A DNA stretch of 64,000 nt from Gelidibacter salicanalis (GCF_016469035.1 NZ_JAEHJZ010000004.1:235173-299172); one strand, 5' to 3'; positions 1 to 8,037 are shown, counted from the first letter of the stretch. Notes: a model not told the origin generated them from the sequence alone. Numbers and translations: made by a program.

Positions 1-347
1 CGGTTGACATATAAATGGATGTGTTTATGATCCTTGTCCCTATGCACAAAAGCGATGGCCTGACGCTCGCCCAATTTCATTTCGTGTATGAACCGTTTTG
101 ATATTTCTTCCAATTTACTTTTGTCCAATCGCTTTCCATCCTCTATCGTTGGACTTATAATAAATGACAAGGTGTTTTTGGTGCAATTGTGATTTTGGTC
201 CTGGAGCATTTTAAATTCTTGGGTGATTTCAGCTGGGGAATCCCCATGCAAAAATTCCTTCAGCACAATCTCAGCGTCTTTTTCTTGATCCCAACCATAG
301 GACATCGACGCCTTAGTGTGTGATATGCTTTTACCCTTTCCTATCAT
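1..347 (-). CDS. Relaxase/mobilization nuclease, N-terminal part (cut by window edge)
   Basis: The visible 115 residues are the N-terminus of a mobilization relaxase, the enzyme that nicks the origin of transfer and stays bound to the DNA end. The reading begins MIGKGKSISHTKASMSYGWD, which is typical of Bacteroidota MobB/MobP-type relaxases. A histidine-rich metal-binding motif, HKHIH (about residues 107-111), sits in a hydrophobic strand at the window edge, as expected for the HUH/HxH active site. The ATG overlaps the stop of the upstream mob gene in an ATGA arrangement, so the two are probably translationally coupled. The C-terminal part lies outside the window. Confidence 0.85.
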   Translation of the reverse strand, partial: MIGKGKSISHTKASMSYGWDQEKDAEIVLKEFLHGDSPAEITQEFKMLQDQNHNCTKNTLSFIISPTIEDGKRLDKSKLEEISKRFIHEMKLGERQAIAFVHRDKDHKHIHLYVN

Positions 348-856
348 TGTTGAAATTTTTTAAGATGTAACTTGATTTCATTGGCCAGGTCATAAACTGT
401 TTCCATTAATTTCGGATCTCGTTTTCTGTACATGTTGCCAATAGCCTTAAAATTGTTGTGGTATTTGATCAGCATTTTATAAAGTTGAATATGCTCTTCC
501 GTAAAACGTTCCGTGATTTCCTTTTCAAATACGGTTCGCCGTATATATTCGCTAAGTGTCATTCCGCTGCGCGTCGCTTTAATATTCAGGAGCTTCTTTT
601 CATAGATGGAACATCTAAACTTAACCAGATCACTTTTCCCCTTAAACACTCCTTTTTTTTCTTTGCGACCTTCGGGAGCAAACGAGAATGTGGCCACAGA
701 CACACATCTCGCAGTCCTATCCAGAATAATTTCCTTTTCATTTGAATCCATTTCCAGCTCCACTTCCAGGCTATCAGAATCCTTAAGTAATTCACTAGGA
801 ATCTTTAAATAATGCTGTCCTTTCTCTTTTGAATTAACATCAACTTTTTCTCTCAT
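344..856 (-). CDS. MobC-like plasmid mobilization relaxosome protein
   Basis: This 170-residue protein is the likely accessory relaxosome DNA-binding partner of the relaxase. Residues about 78-115 contain the ribbon-helix-helix-like stretch found in Bacteroidota MobA/MobC proteins (RCSIYEKKLLNIKATRSGMT followed by LSEYIRRTVFEKE). A charged helical C-terminus (KYHNNFKAIGNMYRKRDP) matches the conserved NNLNQIAR-like helix of the family in position, though not exactly in sequence. It overlaps the primase gene by 17 bases upstream and the relaxase by 4 bases downstream, so it belongs to a compact minus-strand operon. Its role is inferred from family resemblance and context. Confidence 0.8.
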   Translation of the reverse strand: MREKVDVNSKEKGQHYLKIPSELLKDSDSLEVELEMDSNEKEIILDRTARCVSVATFSFAPEGRKEKKGVFKGKSDLVKFRCSIYEKKLLNIKATRSGMTLSEYIRRTVFEKEITERFTEEHIQLYKMLIKYHNNFKAIGNMYRKRDPKLMETVYDLANEIKLHLKKFQQ

Positions 857-1694
857 GGCATAAAAAATTATTTAAATCTTTGTGGTTTTTATAGCCATCA
901 CTTTGATCATTTACGTGACTATATTTCTTTGTCAAATAAAGTGTTGCTTTTTGTCCTGCCGAATCATTATCTAAATAGAGATCGACTATTTCATAATCCG
1001 AAATATGCGATTCAATATTTTCAATAAATGCAATGGAGTTTAAAACCATGATATCTGAAACTTCTATTAAAGGGGCATTCAAAACGGCCAACGATAATAA
1101 GTCAAACATCCCTTCCAAAATGATCAGTTGTTTAGTGTTTCTTTGGAGATGGGTATATGTTTTTGGGCTGTTACTATTCTTAAAAATCTTATTCCGCAAT
1201 TCCCATCCGTTTTTGTTATTCTGTAAGCCAATAGCGAAAAATTTTGAGTTCTTAAAAGTGTACCATACCTCATGGCAATAGGCATTGGCAACGTGCAGTG
1301 GAATCCCTCTCAGGTTCAAATACTGGATCAATGCCGGGTGTTTGATTCTCTTAATTTTAAGTATAGTTAAACTTGTTTCATTTGGACTGAGATGTTGTGG
1401 CTGTTGAAAAGAAAAACAGAAACCATCTTCATCCAGAAATGTCAGAGCTTCCTTTACAGAACATTTCAAAATCCTACAGACCAAATCAATCACATTGCCT
1501 CCACTCCCTTCGCCATGGTCATACCATCGGTTCCTGGTTTTGGAAACTTTAAAAGAGGCTTGGGTTTCTGACCTGAAAGGGCTCAGAAACCAAGCTTCTT
1601 TTTCCGCTGTCTTTTGGGGAAAGTGCCCGAGTTTTGCCAGCGCCCTTCCGATGGGAAAAGCTCGGGCTCTTTCACAGTTTATTTTTCTTTTCAT
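840..1694 (-). CDS. Toprim-domain primase of the mobile element
   Basis: This 284-residue protein resembles the short DnaG-like primases of Bacteroidota mobilizable elements. The N-terminus carries the fold signature of a CHC2-type zinc domain (SPFRSETQASF, then WYDHGEGSGGNVIDLV), but the usual CPFHxEKTPSF ligands are replaced by Ser and Arg, so zinc binding is doubtful. The C-terminal half is a Toprim domain: LIILEGMFDLLSL supplies the catalytic Glu, and VDLYLDNDSAGQKA supplies the DxD-type acidic pair. It probably primes replication or conversion of the transferred strand. It precedes the mob genes and overlaps MobC by 17 bases. Confidence 0.8.
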   Translation of the reverse strand: MKRKINCERARAFPIGRALAKLGHFPQKTAEKEAWFLSPFRSETQASFKVSKTRNRWYDHGEGSGGNVIDLVCRILKCSVKEALTFLDEDGFCFSFQQPQHLSPNETSLTILKIKRIKHPALIQYLNLRGIPLHVANAYCHEVWYTFKNSKFFAIGLQNNKNGWELRNKIFKNSNSPKTYTHLQRNTKQLIILEGMFDLLSLAVLNAPLIEVSDIMVLNSIAFIENIESHISDYEIVDLYLDNDSAGQKATLYLTKKYSHVNDQSDGYKNHKDLNNFLCHERKS

Positions 1695-1750
1695 CAGCCA
1701 GTTTGTTTAAAACCCAGTATTTACAACCCATTTAGAGCTTAGTTTTTTTT

Positions 1751-1938
1751 GATGACAAAATGATGACAAAACGATGACAACCTAATCCCTTATATTTACT
1801 GGGCTTGATCACTATCTGTCATCGTTTCATCGAAATAAAACATAATATGCAGTGTGTTTTCTCTCTTCATCGGCAAATACTGTCGAAAATGATGAAAACT
1901 GTTTCTATGACCCATAAACATTGAAGTCCCTTGTCATC
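1751..1938. repeat. Iteron-like repeats GATGACA between primase and helicase genes
   Basis: The heptamer GATGACA occurs at 1751, 1762 and 1773, exactly 11 bases apart. The inverted form TGTCATC occurs at 1817-1823 and 1932-1938, and the related TTCATCG is seen between them. The patch fills most of the 264-base gap between two minus-strand replication genes. Helically phased copies of one word next to a primase and an SF3-type helicase are typical of a replication origin or of an operator controlling the primase-mob operon. The sequence does not distinguish between the two. Confidence 0.5.
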
Positions 1939-1958
1939 GAATCACGATATCATTTTTT

Positions 1959-3155
1959 CTAATCCTCTCCAAAGCGTTTTAATAAAAAATCTTTTTCTAT
2001 CGAATAATACCTTCCTTTGGCATCGGTAAACCCCATTCCTCCCTCCTGCCAAATCATCAATTTTTTATAGCCCATGGAATTATCCTGATTGGTCAATTTC
2101 CAGTCCTTTTTTAAAATATGCCGCAACTGGGTAAGATCTGTTCTGATCCGGGTCCGATTTAATAGGTGAAGGGCATCCAATGGGCATAATTGTATCTCTT
2201 CCTCCTCCAAGGTGTCCATGGCATTAAGAATAATGCTGGCCAATTCCTTTTCCACACGGTTTCTGTTGTTGGACATTAAATTTTCCAAAGCTTGGGTCCT
2301 GATCTGTGCTGGCGTGAACCACATGCGGGTCAATTGTGGACTGGTGAGTTCCTTGTGTTGCAAGTGATGTAGGAATGCCGGCAACTCTGCATCCAGATAG
2401 TCTAGAAACCTTGTCTCCTCCTTTTTAAGCGATGGGATCTTCAATACCCAAAAACGGGTCTCGTTACTGTCTATCTTAATAAAGTTGTCCTCGTTGTTGC
2501 TGCAAAGAATGAACTTCCCAAAAAATTCTATCTCTCTTTTATCCTTCCCCTTGGCTTCTACCTTATTGAAATTGGTCGTGCTCAAATACTTGATCCGTTC
2601 GGTGAGTTCTTCTTTGTTGAAAAGCACTTCGTCAATGCAGATCAGGAGCTTGTTCGCCCAATCTGTATTGAACTGGCTGCTGAAGCTGTCGTTGGTCAAA
2701 TAGGTCATGTTATTGTCGAAAAACATTTTGAGCCATTTTAGAAAGGTGGTCTTGCCCGTAGAACGCTCTTTGGACACCAAACAGAGAATGGGCAGGACCT
2801 GGATCGGCCGCTCAAACAAGAGCTGCAAATAATCGATACCCAAGTTCAACTGTCCACCGAAAATATGTTCCAATAGCCTTAAGGTGTACGGAAACTCTCC
2901 TTTCTTTGGTTGGTGGGGCAAGGGCGAATAGGTATTATAAAATCCGTGCCATTCCCTTACAAAGTTCAAGTGGCTGGGAATGCAGGTAAATCCATCATAT
3001 CTTTTGATCGTTCCGATAAAGTTTCTTCCGTGATCCTGCCGGATGGTCTCCATGTTCCAGGGCACAAGAGTCTCGTTGAACTTTCCGCCGATAGTTGGGA
3101 CATATACCAATTTATAGTAGACGGTACCAACCCGGATGTATGTTAAGTCTTCCAT
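1959..3155 (-). CDS. SF3-type primase-helicase (DUF5906-like) of the mobile element
   Basis: This 398-residue protein has a P-loop ATPase core of the DUF5906/viral primase-helicase type. Walker A is at about residues 128-137 (SKERSTGKTT) and Walker B at about 170-176 (LLICIDE). A sensor-like strand with two Asn residues (FILCSNNED) follows at about 213-221. These features fit a replicative helicase that unwinds the element's origin. The gene lies upstream of the primase and mob genes on the same strand. Its start overlaps the end of the HTH gene by 13 bases, which implies coupled expression. Family assignment is from motif pattern only. Confidence 0.82.
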   Translation of the reverse strand: MEDLTYIRVGTVYYKLVYVPTIGGKFNETLVPWNMETIRQDHGRNFIGTIKRYDGFTCIPSHLNFVREWHGFYNTYSPLPHQPKKGEFPYTLRLLEHIFGGQLNLGIDYLQLLFERPIQVLPILCLVSKERSTGKTTFLKWLKMFFDNNMTYLTNDSFSSQFNTDWANKLLICIDEVLFNKEELTERIKYLSTTNFNKVEAKGKDKREIEFFGKFILCSNNEDNFIKIDSNETRFWVLKIPSLKKEETRFLDYLDAELPAFLHHLQHKELTSPQLTRMWFTPAQIRTQALENLMSNNRNRVEKELASIILNAMDTLEEEEIQLCPLDALHLLNRTRIRTDLTQLRHILKKDWKLTNQDNSMGYKKLMIWQEGGMGFTDAKGRYYSIEKDFLLKRFGED

Positions 3156-3451
3156 GATCCGAATTTTTTATTGGTCAACAACTGTTTATTGAACTGCCGT
3201 TCTAAAAATTCGTCGGATAGATTAGGTTCTCCCAGAAGCCAGGCATCTATTTCAGCTTTATTAAAGAAGAGTTGTCTAATATGCGGATTGTTTCCAGCCG
3301 GTATCAGTTTTAGCTGCGAGAGTTTATAGATCTTACTTTTTGATAGCCCTGTGTAATTTACCAGGTCATCCATGTTGTATACTTTCTTGTTGTGGGAAAG
3401 CAGGCCTTTGATATCCTGCAACAAATCCACAACATGTTCTTGCTCATTCAT
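3143..3451 (-). CDS. Small helix-turn-helix DNA-binding protein (excisionase-like)
   Basis: This 102-residue protein contains a MerR/excisionase-type helix-turn-helix at about residues 27-52 (DLVNYTGLSKSKIYKLSQ, then IPAGNNPHIRQLFF). Proteins of this class sit at the head of replication-mobilization operons in Bacteroidota islands, where they act as transcription regulators or recombination directionality factors. Here it is the first gene of the minus-strand run. It overlaps the helicase gene by 13 bases and has an 18-bp perfect palindrome 28 bases upstream of its start. No integrase is adjacent, so a regulatory role is at least as likely as an excision role. Confidence 0.75.
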   Translation of the reverse strand: MNEQEHVVDLLQDIKGLLSHNKKVYNMDDLVNYTGLSKSKIYKLSQLKLIPAGNNPHIRQLFFNKAEIDAWLLGEPNLSDEFLERQFNKQLLTNKKFGSWKT

Positions 3452-3478
3452 AATCTTTTTATTTAAGAATTAATAATG

Positions 3479-3496
3479 AGTAAAAGGCCTTTTACT
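3479..3496. promoter_or_regulatory. 18-bp perfect palindrome upstream of the HTH gene
   Basis: AGTAAAAGGCCTTTTACT is a perfect 18-bp inverted repeat with no loop. It is centred about 36 bases upstream of the start codon of the small HTH protein. A symmetrical site of this size fits a dimeric regulator, and the HTH protein itself is the obvious candidate for autoregulation. Assignment as an operator is inference. Confidence 0.45.
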
Positions 3497-3609
3497 TTGA
3501 TTGTACACGGCAAACATATGACGATAGATGCAGTAAAAACAATAGGGAAATAACGATTGCTTTAAGATTGCTCTAAGTTTTCTTTATAAAAAGTTGAATT
3601 GTATAAATG

Positions 3610-4290
3610 TTAGAAGATACCTAATGCTTTTGAGATGTCCTTTCGCACATCATCATAATTACCTTCATGGGTAGCAGCGCACCATTTGGAGTAACTCGAA
3701 GGCAGCGTACCTGAATTGATTTCGGAGTTTTGAAACGTGAAACGTTCTGAGATAAGTATGTTTAAAGCCTCCTTGGGCTTTGTATCCATCCTAAATATGC
3801 CGCCACGAACAAGGAGATCCAAAAAGGTAAACAGAAACCGAATGTTTCCTGTCTGCTTGTTCTTAGGAGTTTCCCTGATTACAATCTTTTGCTCTGCAGG
3901 CAAACCATTTATCAAACGAAGAAGGTTCTCCACGTCATTACTGTCAAAACCAAAAAAGACGGTATCGATTCTGGACGGGGACAATAGCAAGAAAGAAAAA
4001 CCCTGAACATTATTCTTGAATAATTCCTCGGACTTGAACCAAGTAATTACCAGCAATAAGGACAAACCGAATAATAGTGATACAAAAATATAGCTCGCTA
4101 TGATTTGTGTTACGGAATAAATCGTCCCAGAAAGTAAAAAATAAAGGGTTAGCGGTAATATTCCGAAAATAATTATAACAAAAAGAGAAAGTCGGTTGGT
4201 GGTCAAAGCGCCGTGCTTTAACCATAATAGTTTAAACTCCCTTCGACTTTGATATAGCCAACTTGCAAATATTTCACTTAAGCGTTCCAC
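3610..4290 (-). CDS. Hypothetical two-helix membrane protein
   Basis: I do not recognise this 226-residue protein. A basic N-terminus (about 1-33) is followed by two hydrophobic helices at about residues 34-56 and 62-84, then a soluble C-terminal domain of roughly 140 residues with no obvious catalytic motif. The likely topology has both ends in the cytoplasm. It stands alone between the mobile-element operon and a tRNA gene, on the same strand as both. It may be cargo of the element or a neighbouring chromosomal gene; the sequence does not show which. Confidence 0.6.
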   Translation of the reverse strand: MERLSEIFASWLYQSRREFKLLWLKHGALTTNRLSLFVIIIFGILPLTLYFLLSGTIYSVTQIIASYIFVSLLFGLSLLLVITWFKSEELFKNNVQGFSFLLLSPSRIDTVFFGFDSNDVENLLRLINGLPAEQKIVIRETPKNKQTGNIRFLFTFLDLLVRGGIFRMDTKPKEALNILISERFTFQNSEINSGTLPSSYSKWCAATHEGNYDDVRKDISKALGIF

Positions 4291-4363
4291 AACTTAAAGA
4301 TAATAATAAATGAAAGCAAAAGAAAAATGAATTGTTGTACATATGTTGTACTGGTCCAAAAAC

Positions 4364-4389
4364 AAAAAACCTTTCAATTTCTTGAAAGG
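4364..4389 (-). terminator. Terminator of the CAT-anticodon tRNA
   Basis: On the minus strand an 8-bp stem (CCTTTCAA / TTGAAAGG, 4-base loop) is followed by a run of T residues (As at 4364-4369 on the plus strand). It starts 17 bases past the tRNA 3' end and is a typical intrinsic terminator. Confidence 0.7.
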
Positions 4390-4405
4390 CTTGTCTTTAC
4401 TGGTG

Positions 4406-4479
4406 TGGTCCCACCTGGGCTCGAACCAGGGACCACCTGATTATGAGTCAGGTGCTCTAACCAGCTGAGCTATAGGACC
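4406..4479 (-). tRNA. tRNA with CAT anticodon (elongator Met or Ile2)
   Basis: A 74-base cloverleaf reads on the minus strand with a 7-bp acceptor stem (GGTCCTA / TGGGACC with one G-U pair), discriminator A, a D-arm GCTC..GAGC, and an anticodon stem CCTGA/TCAGG around the loop CTCATAA. The anticodon is therefore CAT. The T-arm is CCTGG-TTCGAGC-CCAGG. The 3' CCA is not encoded. CAT can be elongator tRNA-Met or lysidine-modified tRNA-Ile2, and I cannot separate these by eye; it is not an initiator because the acceptor begins with a paired G-C. Its own terminator follows directly. Confidence 0.9.
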
Positions 4480-4528
4480 GGTTAAGAGGATGCAATATTA
4501 CTACTTATTTTAAAATCTTACAACATTT

Positions 4529-4933
4529 TTATGGCTTTATGTCTTGACATAATTCGATCAAAACACCATTTGTGCTTTTTGGATGTAAAAATGCCACTAA
4601 CTTATTATCGGCACCTTTTTTTGGAACTTTATTTAAGACTGTAAAACCTTCTTGAGTTAAGCGCTCTATTTCAACTTCTATATCATCCACGGCAAAGGCT
4701 ATATGATGTATCCCCTCCCCTTTCTTTTCTAAAAATTTAGCAATCGGACTGTCCGCCGATGTCGCTTCCAACAATTCAATTTTATTGGGACCTGTCTCAA
4801 AAAATGATGTCCGGACACCTTCACTTTCTACAGCCTCAATTTTATAATGCGGTACACCAAAAAGTGATCCAAAAAGCGCATTAGCGTCATCCAAATTTTT
4901 AACTGCAATACCTATGTGTTCAATCTTTTTCAT
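4529..4933 (-). CDS. mce: Methylmalonyl-CoA epimerase
   Basis: The 134-residue product belongs to the vicinal-oxygen-chelate (glyoxalase) fold and matches methylmalonyl-CoA epimerase, which interconverts the R and S forms in the propionate/succinyl-CoA pathway. The metal-binding residues are visible as His in KIEHIGIAVKNLD (about 5), Glu in NKIELLEA, His in GIHHIAFAVDDIE, and Glu in GVLIELCQD near the end. The length is that of the family. It is a single minus-strand gene after the tRNA. A methylmalonyl-CoA mutase partner is not in the window. Confidence 0.9.
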   Translation of the reverse strand: MKKIEHIGIAVKNLDDANALFGSLFGVPHYKIEAVESEGVRTSFFETGPNKIELLEATSADSPIAKFLEKKGEGIHHIAFAVDDIEVEIERLTQEGFTVLNKVPKKGADNKLVAFLHPKSTNGVLIELCQDIKP

Positions 4934-5134
4934 ATATGCCCGTCATGACGAGTATCTTATTTAGTAATTTCTATAATCCCGATGACACTTGGGAAGAAAT
5001 TTTATTAATTTTCAGCTAACATATCAGTAATAAGGTAATATAAATCTGTATAATTAGCTCTCCTTGCTCCTACTGTTATTATAACCGAAGCTCACTTTAG
5101 TTAATCAAAAATACAATAATCCTTAAATATGCTC

Positions 5135-5142
5135 TATTTTTG
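5135..5142 (+). promoter_or_regulatory. Predicted -7 promoter element for rbfA
   Basis: TATTTTTG matches the Bacteroidota primary-sigma -7 consensus TAnnTTTG and lies about 80 bases upstream of rbfA in an AT-rich gap. Confidence 0.45.
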
Positions 5143-5222
5143 CAGTTGATAAGCCACTAATGAGGCTTTTAAATACTAATTTAAATCAGAAATTAGCAAT
5201 TTTAGATTTATAAAAACGACAC

Positions 5223-5618
5223 ATGGAAGAAAGTCATAGACAAAAAAAAATAGGTGGAATATTGCAGGAAGACTTGGTTGACGTACTTCAAGGTGCAGCA
5301 ACTAAAGGCGGCATGCGCGGGATCATTATATCTGTAAGTAAGGTGAATGTGACGGCCGATTTGGGCTTAGCCAAAGTATATTTAAGTATTTTTCCTAATA
5401 AGGAAGCTGAAGAATTGTTAAAAGGGATCCGCTCAAACACACCTCTAATTCGTCATGAATTGGCACAACGGACCAGACATCAATTGCGCAGAATGCCTAA
5501 TTTGGAATTTTTTATTGATGATTCTCTAGAATATATTGAGCGCATCGATAAATCCTTGAAAGGCGAAGAAAATCCTATTAAGGACGCCGATTTATTAGAC
5601 AAACGTAAAAAATCGTAA
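5223..5618 (+). CDS. rbfA: Ribosome-binding factor A
   Basis: This 131-residue protein is RbfA, a KH-type factor that binds the free 30S subunit and helps mature the 5' end of 16S rRNA. The N-terminal HRQKKIGGILQEDLVDVLQG and the central VNVTADLGLAKVYLSIFPNK are characteristic, as is the basic IRHELAQRTRHQLRRMPNLE followed by FFIDDSLEY. The length is usual. The next gene begins directly after its stop codon, so the two form an operon. Confidence 0.93.
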   Translation: MEESHRQKKIGGILQEDLVDVLQGAATKGGMRGIIISVSKVNVTADLGLAKVYLSIFPNKEAEELLKGIRSNTPLIRHELAQRTRHQLRRMPNLEFFIDDSLEYIERIDKSLKGEENPIKDADLLDKRKKS

Positions 5619-6821
5619 TTGAACTTTACGCTCTACATCGCTAAGCGATACCTCTTTACCAAAAGTAGTAATAATGCCATTAATATCATGACCGTTATTG
5701 CTGCTTCAGGTGTGGTTGTTGCCGCTGCAGCCTTGTTTATAGTGCTTTCTGGTTTTGCGGGCCTAAAAGATTTTAGCCTCGAATTTTCTTCTTTTGTAGA
5801 TCCTGATCTCAAAATTACTCCTGCCCAAGGAAAATCGTTTTTGCTTACGGATAAGGATTCTACAGCCTTACAAAATATTGAAGGTATTGCATCCTATTCA
5901 AGAATCATTGAAGAGCGCATCATTATTGAATTCGACAATAAAAATTTATTGGCCTCTTTAAAAGGTGTTGATGATCAGTATTTAAAGGTCACCCATATTG
6001 ATTCTATGATCATCCAAGGACAATGGTTTGAAAAAGGGAGTGGCCAACTGGTTTCAGGTTGGGGAATTGCTCACAATCTCTCTTTTGGGGTCTTAGATTA
6101 TGGTAAAACACTTAGTATTTATGTGCCTAAACCAGGCGTCGGACAAATCAGTTCCATAAAAGGTGCCTTTAATTCGCTCAACATGGTCAATATTGGAGTT
6201 TTTGACGTCAATGAAGATTTAAACGCCTCGTATGTCTATACAGATATTGTCAATGCCCGTTATTTAATGGATTTTGCTGCCAACCAACTGAGCAGCATTG
6301 AAATTAAGCTACAACCTAACACCGACGAAAAATCGGTTAGAAACGCCATTTTAGAGCAATTTGAAACCGATGTGATCGTCAAAAACAGAGCGCAACTCAA
6401 TGATTCGCTTTACAAGATGTTGAACACTGAAAATTTGGTGGTCTATCTTATTTTTACCTTAGTCATCATCATTGCCTTATTTAATGTGATTGGAGCGTTG
6501 ATCATGATGATATTGGACAAAAAAGACTCCCTTCACACCCTTTATAATATTGGCGCTACCACCAAAGATATCCGACGGGTGTTTTTCCTTCAGGGCAGTT
6601 TAATGACTGTTCTTGGTGGATTTGTAGGGGTGTTAATAGGATTTATTCTGGTCGTATTACAACAGCAATTTGCGCTGGTCATGATTACCCCATCGCTTCC
6701 TTACCCTGTGACCATTCAAGTGATGAATATTGTGTTGGTGCTCGTCACAATTATTGTTTTAGGCTTGCTTGCCTCCAAGATTGCCTCAAGCCGGATTTCT
6801 GAGAAATTGGTTAGCAGTTAA
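5619..6821 (+). CDS. FtsX/LolE-like ABC transporter permease
   Basis: This 400-residue inner-membrane protein has the FtsX/LolC-E layout: one N-terminal helix (about 20-45), a large periplasmic domain (about 46-270), and three C-terminal helices (about 275-300, 325-350, 365-390). The family transports or releases lipoproteins, or moves other envelope substrates, together with an ATPase partner that is not encoded here. The N-terminal IAKRYLFTKSSNNAINIMT is typical of LolC/E-like permeases. The start is a TTG directly after the rbfA stop (TAATTG), and no ATG lies near the N-terminal signature, so TTG is the best choice. Confidence 0.88.
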   Translation: MNFTLYIAKRYLFTKSSNNAINIMTVIAASGVVVAAAALFIVLSGFAGLKDFSLEFSSFVDPDLKITPAQGKSFLLTDKDSTALQNIEGIASYSRIIEERIIIEFDNKNLLASLKGVDDQYLKVTHIDSMIIQGQWFEKGSGQLVSGWGIAHNLSFGVLDYGKTLSIYVPKPGVGQISSIKGAFNSLNMVNIGVFDVNEDLNASYVYTDIVNARYLMDFAANQLSSIEIKLQPNTDEKSVRNAILEQFETDVIVKNRAQLNDSLYKMLNTENLVVYLIFTLVIIIALFNVIGALIMMILDKKDSLHTLYNIGATTKDIRRVFFLQGSLMTVLGGFVGVLIGFILVVLQQQFALVMITPSLPYPVTIQVMNIVLVLVTIIVLGLLASKIASSRISEKLVSS

Positions 6822-6883
6822 ATTAGTGAAACTCAATTTTTAAAAGTTGCGAAGCAATGAATTAAAAATTGTTAGTTGAACTA

Positions 6884-6982
6884 ATCCCGCTTTTTAGCGG
6901 GATCCTTGGGTTTTATTCCCCGACGCTCTGCGTCGAAAGAAAAAGGAGCTTCTACTTGATACCTCGTACCCTTGGGTCGAGG
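6884..6982. terminator. Cluster of three hairpins after the permease gene
   Basis: The 200-base gap between the convergent permease and dusB genes contains three inverted repeats. They are an 8-bp stem ATCCCGCT/AGCGGGAT at 6884-6903, a 6-bp stem CGACGC/GCGTCG at 6921-6935, and an imperfect CCTCG/CGAGG stem at 6962-6982. The first is the best terminator candidate for the plus-strand operon, though its T-run is weak. Confidence 0.45.
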
Positions 6983-7021
6983 TTGTTCATTATCAGACTT
7001 CAAAATTTGGTCTTCCAGCGC

Positions 7022-8014
7022 TTATACAAACTCGTAACCAGAAAACACTTCGAGCACCTCATCAAACGCAGCAAAAACATCACCAGAGTCATCGCTGGTT
7101 ACCATTTTTGAACGGTATTCCTTAAAGTTAGGAATGCCTTTAAAGTAATTGGTGTAATGGCGTCGGGTTTCGAAAACACCTAGCTTCTCCCCTTTCCAAT
7201 CAATAGCCATTTGAAGATGTCTGCGGGCAGCATCTACACGTTCTTCTAAAGATGTAGGCGCCAAATGTTCTCCTGTATTAAAAAAGTGCTTCACTTGTTT
7301 AAAAAACCACGGATTCCCGATACTGGCGCGACCAATCATACAACCGTCCAATCCATATACGTCACGCATTTCCATAGCTTTTTCTGGGGTATCTACATCG
7401 CCGTTGCCAAACACCGGAATGTGCATGCGCGGATTGTTTTTGACCTCAGCAATCGGTCCCCAATCAGCGTTCCCCTTATACATCTGGGCACGTGTGCGGC
7501 CGTGAATGGAAATAGCTTTACAGCCTACATCCTGCAAACGTTCTGCAACCTCAACAATTCGGATAGAATCATGATCCCACCCCAAACGGGTTTTTACCGT
7601 AACAGGCAAATTGGTGCGTTTTACCATTTCAGCAGTTAACTGTTCCATGAGGCACACGTCTTTTAAAATACCGGCACCAGCACCTTTACTCACCACTTTT
7701 TTTACCGGACAGCCAAAATTGATGTCAATAATATCTGGATTGGATTTTTCGACAATGTCAATGGTTTGCAACATACTTTCCAAATTGGCTCCAAAAATCT
7801 GGATGCCAACCGGACGCTCCTTTTCATAAATATCTAACTTCATGATGCTTTTTGCAGCATCCCTGATCAAGCCTTCACTAGAGATAAATTCTGTGTATAC
7901 CACGTCAGCACCGTGTTCTTTGCACAAGGCTCTGAATGGTGGATCACTGACATCTTCCATAGGTGCCAAAAGCAAAGGAAAGTCCGGAAGTTGTATGTCG
8001 CCTATTTTAACCAC
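7022..8014 (-). CDS. dusB: tRNA-dihydrouridine synthase
   Basis: The enzyme reduces specific uridines in tRNA D-loops using FMN and NADPH. The TIM-barrel begins with LLLAPMEDVSDPPFR, the FMN-loop signature. The catalytic cysteine lies in DINFGCPVKKV, and FMN phosphate-binding features appear near VFGNGDVDTPE and MIGRASIGNPWFF. Reading back to a TTG at 8032 gives 336 residues, but that codon lies inside a TAATTTTG promoter-like element (8030-8037). The in-frame GTG at 8014, which gives the usual N-terminus VKIGDIQLPDF, is therefore preferred here. It is a single gene convergent with the permease. Confidence 0.9.
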   Translation of the reverse strand: MVKIGDIQLPDFPLLLAPMEDVSDPPFRALCKEHGADVVYTEFISSEGLIRDAAKSIMKLDIYEKERPVGIQIFGANLESMLQTIDIVEKSNPDIIDINFGCPVKKVVSKGAGAGILKDVCLMEQLTAEMVKRTNLPVTVKTRLGWDHDSIRIVEVAERLQDVGCKAISIHGRTRAQMYKGNADWGPIAEVKNNPRMHIPVFGNGDVDTPEKAMEMRDVYGLDGCMIGRASIGNPWFFKQVKHFFNTGEHLAPTSLEERVDAARRHLQMAIDWKGEKLGVFETRRHYTNYFKGIPNFKEYRSKMVTSDDSGDVFAAFDEVLEVFSGYEFV

Positions 8015-8029
8015 TGTTGAAATTTTCGA

Positions 8030-8037
8030 CAAAATTA
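8030..8037 (-). promoter_or_regulatory. Predicted -7 promoter element for dusB
   Basis: On the minus strand this reads TAATTTTG, a perfect TAnnTTTG match, 15 bases upstream of the preferred GTG start. Confidence 0.45.

Noticed and set aside
4406-4479. CAT-anticodon tRNA as the attachment site of the mobile element
   Set aside because: The tRNA still has its own terminator directly downstream, and no second copy of its 3' end is visible in the window, so there is no sign of an att duplication here.
6921-6935. CGACGC/GCGTCG hairpin as a regulatory operator
   Set aside because: It lies between convergent genes and has no promoter next to it; a role in transcript ends is simpler.
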